From: Hydrogenispora ethanolica | Lineage (GTDB): Bacteria; Bacillota; UBA4882; UBA8346 | DNA: 64,000 bases | NCBI RefSeq assembly: GCF_004340685.1 | Contig: NZ_SLUN01000030.1 | Coordinates: 1-64,000, forward strand | Direction of reading: 5' to 3' | Shown: piece after piece, positions 1 to 7,265 of the stretch | How the letters are laid out: each line of letters opens with the position of its first letter | How positions within the stretch are numbered: position 1 is the stretch's first letter | The notes under the pieces: generated by a model | What the model saw: the letters and a program-made list of their open reading frames with translations, nothing else | Told to the model about the DNA's origin: nothing | Databases searched by the model: none | Made by a program: the position numbers and the translations under genes

Positions 1-87
1 TCAGCCTCCTTCGTATTGTAGCTCTGTTCTAAGCTCTCGCTTAGTTTAACCTACGTTTTGCGAATCGGATGCTGGCACTTCCATTAT

Positions 88-233
88 ATCTAACACGGAT
101 CATGGCATCCCTTACAAGAATCGCAAGATCCTATGAAAGGATCGAGGCATCCCTTACAAGGATGGCTTTCATCCTAACAAGGATGAAGAATATCCTAGTT
201 GGACGGAAGACCATACCTGACACGAGGGGAGAT
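88..233. repeat. 21-bp-period array 1 (small ATCC/GGAT palindromes)
   Basis: ATCC-type unit starts are visible at about 107, 128, 149, 171, 192 and 213, spaced 21, 21, 22, 21 and 21 bp. Most units hold a short imperfect palindrome of the form ATCC-(T)TACAA-GGAT. There is no convincing ORF over it. The rest of 1-516 shows no recognisable gene. The period equals that of four other arrays in this window although the sequence differs. Confidence 0.6.
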
Positions 234-516
234 CGACTAATATATTAGGGGGCCGGGGATGGGGGACGAAGCGATGGTCCATTGGCTACGAATTGCGTGG
301 AATGATGGAGAGATGTATATTCTGCAATGGAAACGATCATTAGTGAACAGGACAAATTCTGAAAATCCTGGAATTGGCGTTAGGAAGGATGGTCGTGCGG
401 CGGCGGGAACGTCCCAAACCGGATACGAGTATGATGTAAAAAACATTAAATAACTGGCTTATTTGAAAAAATCGCCTTCTTTGCCTATTTTAACAAATAG
501 GGAGGAGGTGATAAAA

Positions 517-690
517 TTGGACAATCAAATGAGCAAGCTTCGCCAAAAAATTGAAGTTGCCCGTAAAGAAATGGAAAGGTTGTGGGATTTAAAGAAACGG
601 ACTGATCCCGAAGTTTTAAGAGCCGCAGCGAAAGTCGACAAATTACTAAACGAGTATCGAAAATTACTAGAGCAAAACGCGGAAAAGTAG
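517..690 (+). CDS. Spo0E-like aspartyl-phosphate phosphatase family protein
   Basis: A 57-residue, highly charged two-helix protein. The second half (DPEVLRAAAKVDKLLNEYRKL) has the spacing of Spo0E-family sporulation regulators, where a helix ending in SQELD-x-LI-x-x-Y carries the signature that removes phosphate from Spo0A~P. Here the SQELD position reads AAKVD: the Asp and following Leu/Tyr positions are kept, Ser-Gln is not. The start is the TTG at 517, preceded at 501-510 by a near-perfect GGAGGAGGTG with 6 bp spacing; an upstream in-frame TTG at 463 lacks such a site. A strong terminator follows at once, so it is monocistronic. Family membership is by pattern; activity on Spo0A is inference, and the divergent signature may mean another partner. 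Confidence 0.75.
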   Translation: MDNQMSKLRQKIEVARKEMERLWDLKKRTDPEVLRAAAKVDKLLNEYRKLLEQNAEK

Positions 691-697
691 GAAAACG

Positions 698-726
698 GCC
701 GTCACCTTGAGGTGACGGCTTCGTTA
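698..726 (+). terminator. Rho-independent terminator of the Spo0E-like gene
   Basis: A perfect 9-bp GC-rich stem (698-706 with 711-719) closes a TTGA loop and is followed by TTCGTTATT, 7 bp after the stop codon. Confidence 0.85.
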
Positions 727-744
727 TTCGTAGAATGGTGAGTT

Positions 745-955
745 CAATAAGCTGACGGAATAGCGGGGACCCTGAGATTGCTAAGCCGGTACGAATGTGG
801 TTGAAAACCCGGATTGGGAACAAAAATAGCGGGCGGACGTTAAATTAAATATGGAGAGTGAGACCAGGCTCTCCGGGCAAATCCATACCCCCATTACCTC
901 CTTTTTAAAACCCGGCGATTCGGTAGCAGTACCGGTCCGCCGGGTTTTGTTTCCG
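745..955 (+). ncRNA. Structured RNA candidate, copy 1
   Basis: The segment contains a GGAGAG/CTCTCC hairpin (853-858 with 869-874) and ends in an 11-bp hairpin AAAACCCGGCG / CGCCGGGTTTT (907-917 with 938-948). The same order of elements recurs at 9560-9885, including a shared CGGGC-x-x-ACGTT upstream segment, a GAGAGT-x-AGACCAG motif and a CCTCCTTTT segment before the last hairpin. No ORF fits. It resembles a small RNA or leader with a terminator; no known riboswitch was recognised. Confidence 0.35.
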
Positions 956-1117
956 CCATGGGCGTGCAGAGAGGTATAACAACGACTTTATCACTGGAGA
1001 GCATTGTATAATTGATCAATAATCTTTTGTCCAGAAAGGCAAGATTCAGATGGACCGCTATCTCAAGGGCGCCCGGTCATGCCTATTCCCCAGAAAAGAT
1101 AGTACCATTAGAAGCCA

Positions 1118-2234
1118 TGTGATAAAGTCTGTCGAATCAAAAAATCTTTATGAAGTCAACTCAACTTTCGCAGATCAAATATACCAGTAAACCCTCGCAA
1201 TCATAGGTAAAGCATCATGACAAGAAATCATCTTGACATATATAAAAATAAGTGATTGAGTTTCCATGTAAAAAAATAAACAAATGAATGTAAGCGATTG
1301 AGGGTCGATGGGGACTATTCCTGCCCCCACACCCCCAGGACCAAAGGGTGTAGTGGGACACCCTTTGGAATCCGCCCACTTGGAACCGAGGTTCCAAGAC
1401 CTCCTCATTCATCCGGGGTTCTAGCATGTCGCCGCCATCCCTGGCATTCTGACTGGCAACCAAGTGTAGGCTTCCGTTGACGACCGCAGGTTTTTCATCC
1501 ACGAAAATATGCGGCGTCCGCCTTCTTCCCTGAAGGCGGTTACTGTTTCGTAAGCTAAGGGCTCCTAACGACTTTTGAGTTTGATTAAAAACCAGAAAAG
1601 ACAAAATAGCAACCGTCTCCATGGAGGGAGTCGGCGCCGCTTCTTTTCCAATGCAACGACATTATTCCCCTAGTATAGATGATTTGCGAAAATAACGAAC
1701 GCTTTACCGTTTTTTCGCAAATCATGTTCTTTGAAGATAATGTCGTTGCATAGGAGGATGAAAAACAGCGGTCGAGAACGGAAGCCATGACCTGGTTGCC
1801 GGACAGATGGCCAGGGATGGCGAAGACGTTCTAGAACTGGGATGAATGAGGGAGGCTTGGAATCCGTAGGTTCTCAGCGACAGGAAGTCGCAAAGATGAG
1901 GCCCCACGGATGGATACGGCCGAATCCAACGGTTTTTTGGTTATTTTTTTACCGCTAAAAAAGTAACCCGCCGCCGGAACCGTGGGCCAAAGGAACAAGC
2001 ATCCATAAGTTTTTCCCCCGCAACATTCAATATCAGTTCTGCTTTTAAGCCGTTTGTCAAGCTAACTTTCTTTTTTTCTTTTATGCTTATGTATCTATGG
2101 CTTTGTTTGCTTTGTTCTCTGCGAAAGTTGAGAAGTCAATTTTAACGACTTTATCACTGCTTTTCTAAGCTTTTGTGTTCACCCCGACCTTCGGACGGGG
2201 TTTATCACAACGCTTTTAGAAGAATTAAGCTGAA
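1118..2234. mobile_element. 1.1-kb MITE-like element with nested inverted repeats (family A termini)
   Basis: The ends (1118-1139 and about 2213-2234) match the terminal inverted repeats of the short family A elements at 9652 and 62285 (TTARAAGC, then TGTGATAAA). Inside lie further inverted pairs: a CTGCGAAAGTTGAG segment (about 1155-1177 against 2118-2131), a roughly 122-bp segment (1379-1500 minus against 1756-1882 plus), and a central palindromic element (1651-1751). Extra hairpins sit at 1341-1368 and 1379-1398 and at 1518-1539. No transposase or convincing gene is present, so any movement would need an enzyme supplied elsewhere. Exact ends are by eye. Confidence 0.55.
1651..1751. repeat. 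Family B palindromic repeat, copy 1
   Basis: Outer arms ATGCAACGACATTAT (1651-1665) and ATAATGTCGTTGCAT (1737-1751) enclose inner arms GATTTGCGAAAA (1681-1692) and TTTTCGCAAATC (1712-1723). A related copy lies at 52581-52679. Confidence 0.75.
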
Positions 2235-2266
2235 GGTGGACGTTTTGGAGAACCTTAACATAAACT

Positions 2267-2302
2267 AAAGGAGCTAACCCATAATCATGGGCGAACTCCT
2301 TT
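2267..2302 (-). terminator. Putative terminator downstream of the LysM gene
   Basis: An interrupted hairpin pairs AAAGGAG (2267-2273) with CTCCTTT (2296-2302), with an inner CCCAT/ATGGG pair. On the minus strand it is followed by AGTTTATG, a weak T tract. Confidence 0.4.
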
Positions 2303-2457
2303 CCTATATCAGATGAAAAGTCTTTGAATCAGCATTCACATCCGAAAAGCCGGTTGTGAATGGCCGGATGATTGACCATTTTTATCATATGAATCAGGGA
2401 ATATGTCGTAACCCATTTGGGCGCCCAAAAAACTGGTTGCGATTTTTTGAAATTAGG

Positions 2458-2823
2458 CTAGGGCAGACAGATAATCTGTCCGCGGTAGATGATTGAATTA
2501 ACACTAAGACTGGGATTGAAGTTCACAATTTCTTCCTGGGAAACGCCGAGTTGATTCGCTAATGTATAGACGTCGCTGTCTTCTTGCATCGTATAGGCTG
2601 TTCCGCCGTAAGGGCAATAGCTCGGTTGCTGAAAGCCTGGATAGTACAATGGGCCGTAACGATAGGGTTGGTAATAGCCCGGCCTTCGATAGCGATACCG
2701 AAATCTCGGTCGTTCCCGGTCTCTCGGTCGTTCCGGTCCTCTGCGCCGTTGTTCGTCAAGCGATTCGGCAAGCCCTTCATTGAATGATTCTTCGAACGAT
2801 TCGTACATGGCTGCAATTTTCAC
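2458..2823 (-). CDS. LysM-domain protein with Arg/Tyr/Pro-rich linker
   Basis: A 121-residue protein. Residues about 72-121 form one LysM motif (YTMQEDSDVYTLANQLGVS, then NPSL and a terminal GQIICLP), the fold that binds peptidoglycan or chitin-like GlcNAc polymers. The N-terminal half is a charged segment followed by an Arg-, Tyr- and Pro-rich stretch (residues about 26-70), as in LysM proteins of spore coats. No signal peptide or membrane segment is visible, which fits a protein assembled from the mother-cell cytoplasm; this is inference. The GTG at 2823 is taken as start; an ATG at 2808 with GAGGTG 12 bp upstream is an equal alternative. The gene is monocistronic. Confidence 0.75.
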   Translation of the reverse strand: MKIAAMYESFEESFNEGLAESLDEQRRRGPERPRDRERPRFRYRYRRPGYYQPYRYGPLYYPGFQQPSYCPYGGTAYTMQEDSDVYTLANQLGVSQEEIVNFNPSLSVNSIIYRGQIICLP

Positions 2824-2967
2824 CTCACTTGCTTTTTCTACATTCTATGAGCCTGTAAAGAAATTTGCCTTAAGCCAAATGAACAAGTTTGATTTGCCCA
2901 GTATGCTTGGGTTTTAATCCGCTATGGAATGGTAATTTTTTCGGAAAGCTCACTTCAATCCGGTGGT

Positions 2968-3075
2968 TCAGATGTTAAAAAATCGAATCTTAAAAAGTCT
3001 TAAAAAGAACACCACACGCCCTTCATGCTTTCTACATATCCAGGGTGTATATTCAGACCATAGTCGTTTTTTCAT
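2968..3075 (-). CDS. Small basic peptide (35 aa) with a very strong RBS
   Basis: The ATG at 3075 is preceded by AAGGAGGTATGAT, and the same AAGGAGGTATG is repeated just upstream, so translation signals are among the best in the window. The product begins MKKRLWSEYTPW and ends with a hydrophobic/basic stretch (VVFFLRLFKIRFF), which could lie on a membrane surface. I recognise no family. The gene stands alone in a gene-poor, repeat-rich interval. The RBS is the main support; the frame is too short for codon statistics. Confidence 0.5.
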   Translation of the reverse strand: MKKRLWSEYTPWICRKHEGRVVFFLRLFKIRFFNI

Positions 3076-3220
3076 ATCATACCTCCTTACCATACCTCCT
3101 TTTTTGCCCGGTGAATTCCATCGGGTTTATTTTTTTATGCCCGAATGGCGGAAAAGTTATAACCTTCCCGGTTTGCTGGGACTTTTAAGATCGAGTTTAC
3201 GGGCTCGGGAAGCTATCTAT

Positions 3221-3303
3221 ATAAGTTGAATTCAATTTCTAATATGCATCATGTCCCGTAAGCCTTCCATGATGGATAAATTGAGGAATTGAATTCAACT
3301 TAT
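3221..3303. repeat. Inverted repeat (TTGAATTCAA arms)
   Basis: Arms AAGTTGAATTCAATTTC (about 3223-3239) and GAATTGAATTCAACTT (about 3286-3301) face each other, with an inner CATCATG/CATGATG pair. It abuts the family C element at 3314. Confidence 0.6.
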
Positions 3304-3313
3304 TACCGCAGTA

Positions 3314-3417
3314 ATAGGATGAAATAAATTCCGCTTTATTTTTATTTGCATTCAGCTTTGTTAAAAGTCGTTGCATTAGGAATGCAAATCGTAGTTAAGA
3401 AATTTATTTCATCCTAT
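3314..3417. repeat. Family C palindromic repeat, copy 1
   Basis: Inverted termini ATAGGATGAAATAAATT (3314-3330) and AATTTATTTCATCCTAT (3401-3417), with an inner TTGCATT-AGG-AATGCAA hairpin. A second copy is at about 40119-40232 and a solo terminus at about 26187-26204, so it is a dispersed element. Confidence 0.7.
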
Positions 3418-3543
3418 CAAGTGAAAAAGCAGTTGGTTTCGCTTCAAAAAATTGGCTGCAAGAGGGAGTCAATCCATGGGTTATTTGAAGAGGCGCGGAA
3501 AATAATATTGGGTGGTTGAGCCGTATGGAGAGAAAAGGACAGG

Positions 3544-4449
3544 ATGAACTGGAGGATTGCCAAGTTGAACTGGAAAAAGGTTCTGCTGATTGTCTTTGCT
3601 GCGGTTAGTTTAGCCGCCCTGTACTTCGCCATTCATTCTTCCCTTCATTATATGGCCAAGCATCCTGTTCCGGAAGTGAATCCCCCCGAGCAACGGCCCG
3701 CTCATAGCCAATTTTTCTGGGAAAATGATGAGAAATTTTTAAAACTGCGCGCCAGGTATCAAACCCCGGTGAGGATGGCGGCATTTCAAACTACCCTGCC
3801 GGATCCATTGCCGGGTGAAGAATATAATGTGGGGTTAGCTGCAGAAATGTTGAAAGGAACCGTGGTTCAAAGGGAGGGGATTTTCTCAATGAATCAAACT
3901 CTTGGACCAAGGACCCGGGAGAGAGGGTTTCGAGAAGGTCCGGCCTATGCGGGAGGCCGGGTTATTCGAGTCATCGGCGGCGGAATCTGTAAAATATCCA
4001 CCACCCTTTACAATGTAGCTGTTTTGGCCAATTTGGAGATCATGGAGCGTCGTCCCCATGGGATGCTGGTTCCCTATGTCCCGCCAGGACAGGATGCCAC
4101 GGTTTCTTATGGAACCACTGATTTTAAATTCCGGAATACCAGTGGTCAGCCGATCATGATTTGGGCCGAAAAACGAAATACCACTCTATATATGGTTTTT
4201 TATGGGAGGGCTCCGGCACCCCGGGTGATCTGGCATCATCGGGTCTTATCGCGGCGTGAGATGCCGGTCATCCGTCGCTATAATTCCCGTTTGCCCGCAG
4301 GGGAGGAAAAAATCGTTCAACCCGGAGCCGAAGGAATGAAGATCAAAAACTGGGTGATGATAAGTCGGGCCAACGGTAAAACGGAACGGAAAGAATTGGG
4401 GATAGACCATTACCAACCGATGCCGCAGATCATCGAATCCGGAAAGTAG
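3544..4449 (+). CDS. VanW family protein
   Basis: A 301-residue protein with one N-terminal membrane segment (residues about 13-35) and a complete VanW domain (about 85-225). Visible signatures are FSMNQTLGPRTRERGF, the GGGICKISTTLYN core, HGMLVPYVPPGQDATVSYG and DFKFRN. VanW proteins occur in some glycopeptide-resistance clusters and widely in Gram-positive cell envelopes; their chemistry is not settled. No G5 domain or peptidoglycan-binding repeats are attached. The N-terminal anchor places the domain outside the membrane. The start has AAGGACAGG just upstream. The gene is alone and convergent with the hydrogenase operon; no van resistance genes are near, so an envelope housekeeping role is more likely than resistance. 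Confidence 0.88.
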   Translation: MNWRIAKLNWKKVLLIVFAAVSLAALYFAIHSSLHYMAKHPVPEVNPPEQRPAHSQFFWENDEKFLKLRARYQTPVRMAAFQTTLPDPLPGEEYNVGLAAEMLKGTVVQREGIFSMNQTLGPRTRERGFREGPAYAGGRVIRVIGGGICKISTTLYNVAVLANLEIMERRPHGMLVPYVPPGQDATVSYGTTDFKFRNTSGQPIMIWAEKRNTTLYMVFYGRAPAPRVIWHHRVLSRREMPVIRRYNSRLPAGEEKIVQPGAEGMKIKNWVMISRANGKTERKELGIDHYQPMPQIIESGK

Positions 4450-4557
4450 TATGGGTTCCATCGCGCGATAATCCGAATCATAGAAAATGTTATGCCGAAA
4501 TATTGATGAAACCTTGCTCATATCATCGTTTCACTTTTTTAAAGTTTAACGGTCGGG

Positions 4558-4797
4558 TTAACCCATGAGAATCCCGACGACGGGATAGCCCGACAAGGAG
4601 ACCGGCGCGTGTTGCCGCAGAAATGCGCCGGTCAAATCCTGGCCGGCGAGATGGTTGAAATGTTTCCCCTGGACAAAGACGGTGGTGACGTCATATACGG
4701 TTTGATTCACGGCTACGTAAGCGGGCATTCCGTTTTGGCCGTTATAGCGGCTGAGTTCGGCGCGGGTGAAGCGGCGGTTGGCAGGAATCTCAGGCAT
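4558..4797 (-). CDS. Cytochrome b5-like heme-binding domain protein
   Basis: A 79-residue single-domain protein. FTRAELSRYNGQNGMPAYVAVNQTVYDV is the usual opening of the cytochrome b5/steroid-binding fold, and GKHFNHLAGQDLTGAFLRQHA carries two His (HFNH and QHA) at the places of heme ligands. It lies 15 bp downstream of the hydrogenase large-subunit stop, with a GGAG site before the ATG, and is the last gene of that operon. The position suggests it takes electrons from, or gives them to, the hydrogenase in place of the usual membrane cytochrome b; that is inference. No membrane segment or signal is present, so it would be cytoplasmic unless carried with the enzyme. Confidence 0.8.
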   Translation of the reverse strand: MPEIPANRRFTRAELSRYNGQNGMPAYVAVNQTVYDVTTVFVQGKHFNHLAGQDLTGAFLRQHAPVSLSGYPVVGILMG

Positions 4798-4812
4798 CTT
4801 TTTCAGCTCCGA

Positions 4813-6222
4813 TCATACCAGAGTATTCAGGGTCATCTTGTGCTTGCCATCCAGGTCGAGCAGACGGGTGGCGCAGGAAAGGCAGGGATCGAAGGAACGG
4901 ACGATCCGGCCCGGTTCCGTCGGGTTCTCCGGCCCGGCGACACAACCCAGGAGCGCGGTTTCGGCCGGCCCACGCCCGCCCGCCTCGTCTTTGGGGGAAA
5001 AGTTCCAGGTACTTGGAGTAATGATGGTATACGATTCAATGTCCGTTCCGGCGATGGCCGCCGAGTGCAACAAGGGGCCGCGGGGCGCGTCATTGGCTTG
5101 AAATGCCCGAGATGCGACCGGCTTTTCGAGTGGGACGATATACTTGCCATGGAGCGGCAAACTCCGGATCCATTCTTTGATCCAGTCCGAGATGAGTGCC
5201 GCCTCTTCGGCCCGGGCCACGATCCGTTCCATGACGCCCAAAGCACGGGGTGGCTCAAAACCATGGGCCGGTCCGGCGATGATTTTGCGCGCCAAGGGAC
5301 CGCCTTCACAAGCCATGCCTTGATAGCGAGGCGCCTTGACCCAAGTATAAGCTCCCGGTTTAGCGGGGGAAGGTTCGATTTCCGAAGCCGTTTTTTCAAA
5401 CCAGCTATGGAGGATGCTTTCGGTTATCTCCGTCGCGCGGACCGGCAGCAGCGCGCCGTCCCTCCAGAGACCGGCGGGGAAATGCCCGCCGAACCGGGGG
5501 TCAAATAAGCCGAACGATAAGAAATGTCCCGGTCCGGCACCGATCCCGCGATACTCCGGATAGACCTCGGCTAACAGCTGCGCGTCAGGCAACATGACAC
5601 CGTGAATGAATTCACTCACTTCTTCCAGTAAAGACTGGAATTGGATACGGCGGTCGGCGCTCGGCGGGACGGTGACTCCGGCGGCGACCAAGCCATGCTG
5701 GTGCGGGACCTTACCGCCGAAAACCGCGAGCATTTCATGGCATTTCCGGCCGGCCGCCATGGAGGCGAAATAGTGCTCGATATAGGAACGCTGCTGGGCG
5801 GGGTGGAGACGGGAAGGCTCGGGATGGCTGCTTGCCGGAACCGGAAGCGTGGCGTCGCCCATGACGGCGGCATCCAAGTAATCCGGCAGCGCCAGCAGGT
5901 AAAAATGGCGGATGTGATTCTGCAGAAACTCCGCTCCCAGCATCGCCTGTTGCAGCAGGATCATTTCCGGCGGGGCCTCGCTCCCGTACAGTTGTCCCAC
6001 CATCCGGGCGGCGGTATAACCGTGGGCCATGGAGCAGATGCCGCAGATTCGCTCCGTAAAATAAACCGCGTCGGTGATCTTGCGGCCGCGCATCATGGAC
6101 TCAAAACCGCGAAATTGCTCCCCCATGACTTGAGCCTCGCAAACCCTGCCGGCTGGATCGGTAAAAAGATTGATGCTTAAGAGCCCGCTAATCCGGGTGA
6201 CCGGACTGAAGGTTATCTTCAT
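4813..6222 (-). CDS. [NiFe] hydrogenase large (catalytic) subunit
   Basis: A 469-residue subunit holding the Ni-Fe-(CN)2-CO site. The N-terminal L1 motif is RICGICSMAH and the C-terminal L2 motif is DPCLSCATR, which together give the four metal-binding Cys. L2 normally ends in His; Arg here is known mainly from membrane-bound group 4 enzymes. About 16 residues follow L2, the tail removed by the maturation protease, which is encoded divergently at 7266. The ATG at 6222 is chosen because GGAGG precedes it and it starts with the conserved MKITFSPVTRISG; a longer frame upstream overlaps the small-subunit gene. The small-subunit stop is one base away, so the genes are translationally coupled. No hyp accessory genes are nearby. 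Confidence 0.93.
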   Translation of the reverse strand: MKITFSPVTRISGLLSINLFTDPAGRVCEAQVMGEQFRGFESMMRGRKITDAVYFTERICGICSMAHGYTAARMVGQLYGSEAPPEMILLQQAMLGAEFLQNHIRHFYLLALPDYLDAAVMGDATLPVPASSHPEPSRLHPAQQRSYIEHYFASMAAGRKCHEMLAVFGGKVPHQHGLVAAGVTVPPSADRRIQFQSLLEEVSEFIHGVMLPDAQLLAEVYPEYRGIGAGPGHFLSFGLFDPRFGGHFPAGLWRDGALLPVRATEITESILHSWFEKTASEIEPSPAKPGAYTWVKAPRYQGMACEGGPLARKIIAGPAHGFEPPRALGVMERIVARAEEAALISDWIKEWIRSLPLHGKYIVPLEKPVASRAFQANDAPRGPLLHSAAIAGTDIESYTIITPSTWNFSPKDEAGGRGPAETALLGCVAGPENPTEPGRIVRSFDPCLSCATRLLDLDGKHKMTLNTLV

Positions 6223-6223
6223 C

Positions 6224-7186
6224 TCAGGCTTCCTCCGGCGGCTTCTTCGGCCCGCTTGCGTCGGCGCGTCCTCCCCGGCGCGGCAATTTTTCCGGCAATG
6301 GCACATCAAATGGGCTGGAGCGATCGGGAAAACCCGATTTGGTACAGCCAATGCAGGGAGTGCTTGCTTTGACCGGCCAATTCAGGTGGTCATTCCAAAG
6401 CCGGTTGGGACAGTCGGCGCCGGCCACGGGTCCCATGCATCCTAAGGAGTACATGCATTCCGCGTCGCCCGGTGCGGCCGCGAAGCAATGGTGGTCAAAA
6501 TAGGAACGGCGTTGGCACAGGCTGTGGATGGTTTGACCGTAAAAAAGGGTAGGCCGCTGATAACGGTCCACTTCGGGCAGGCCGAAGCGGACCAGGTGGT
6601 AAAGGGTTCCGATGAACCAGTCGGGGTTAACCGGGCAACCGGGAACATTGATGACCGGGCGGTCCTGAATCAGTTCCCATACGCCTTTGCTGCCGGAAGG
6701 GTTGGGACGGGCCGCCGCAGGGCCGCCGAACGCGGCGCAAGTTCCCACCGCCATGATAAACCGGGATTTGGGAGCCAGATAGTGAAGGAGCTCCTCGCTG
6801 GTAAAAACGGACCCGTCGTTTTGAAACGGAATGACATACCGGCCCTGACCGGCCGTAGCGATTGCGCCCTCCACCGCCAGGATGAAATCACCCGCTTCCG
6901 CCGTTTGAAACAGCATCTCGCGCGCCCTGGTCCCTTGGTCCGGCATGAGCGCGTTCCAATATTTGACCGCCACCAAAGAACAGAGGATCTGGCTCAGTCC
7001 GGGCGCAACCGAATTCAGAAGCGAAATCGAATCCCCGGAACAAGCATTGGCCTCAAACCAGACCAGAGCGGGTTTTGGAGCGGGTGAAAAAAGATCCCCC
7101 TCCGAGTATCGGGCCAAACCGTCGCTACCATCCGGCCGGCCCCTACGGATATGACAGAAGTTTTGAAATGAATCGGGATGAGCCAT
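6224..7186 (-). CDS. [NiFe] hydrogenase small (Fe-S electron transfer) subunit
   Basis: A 320-residue subunit. The proximal cluster site reads ACSGD where most enzymes have C-x-x-C, so Asp replaces the second Cys; the other proximal ligands are in VGTCAAFGG and NVPGCPVNPDW. The distal cluster is supported by IHSLC, HHCF and LGCMGP, and the medial cluster by ADCPNRLWN and TPCIGCTKSGFPD. The start at 7186 has GGAGGAATT immediately upstream; a longer frame beginning at 7210 has no RBS. No twin-arginine signal (RRxFxK) is visible, so a cytoplasmic location is likely. It is the first gene of the small-large-cytochrome b5 operon. Uptake-type (group 1/2-like) is my reading of the motifs, not a phylogeny. 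Confidence 0.92.
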   Translation of the reverse strand: MAHPDSFQNFCHIRRGRPDGSDGLARYSEGDLFSPAPKPALVWFEANACSGDSISLLNSVAPGLSQILCSLVAVKYWNALMPDQGTRAREMLFQTAEAGDFILAVEGAIATAGQGRYVIPFQNDGSVFTSEELLHYLAPKSRFIMAVGTCAAFGGPAAARPNPSGSKGVWELIQDRPVINVPGCPVNPDWFIGTLYHLVRFGLPEVDRYQRPTLFYGQTIHSLCQRRSYFDHHCFAAAPGDAECMYSLGCMGPVAGADCPNRLWNDHLNWPVKASTPCIGCTKSGFPDRSSPFDVPLPEKLPRRGGRADASGPKKPPEEA

Positions 7187-7265
7187 AATTCCTCCGGCGA
7201 AACCATACAATGGATAATAAATGGTATGCTGCGAGAGGCAATTTTAGCGAAGGAATGTTCGAAAA

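Noticed and set aside
259-453. 64-aa ORF on the plus strand
   Set aside because: No convincing RBS, no recognisable motif, and it lies in the repeat-rich left end; the better-supported gene is the Spo0E-like frame from 517.
1300-1600. IS200/IS605 tnpB 3' end with guide RNA
   Set aside because: The hairpins and a partial open frame recall such elements, but no TnpB motif (RuvC or zinc finger) can be read and the inverted duplicate at 1756-1882 is better treated as a repeat.
4609-5508. 299-aa open frame opposite the hydrogenase large subunit
   Set aside because: Antisense shadow of a gene with conserved L1 and L2 motifs.
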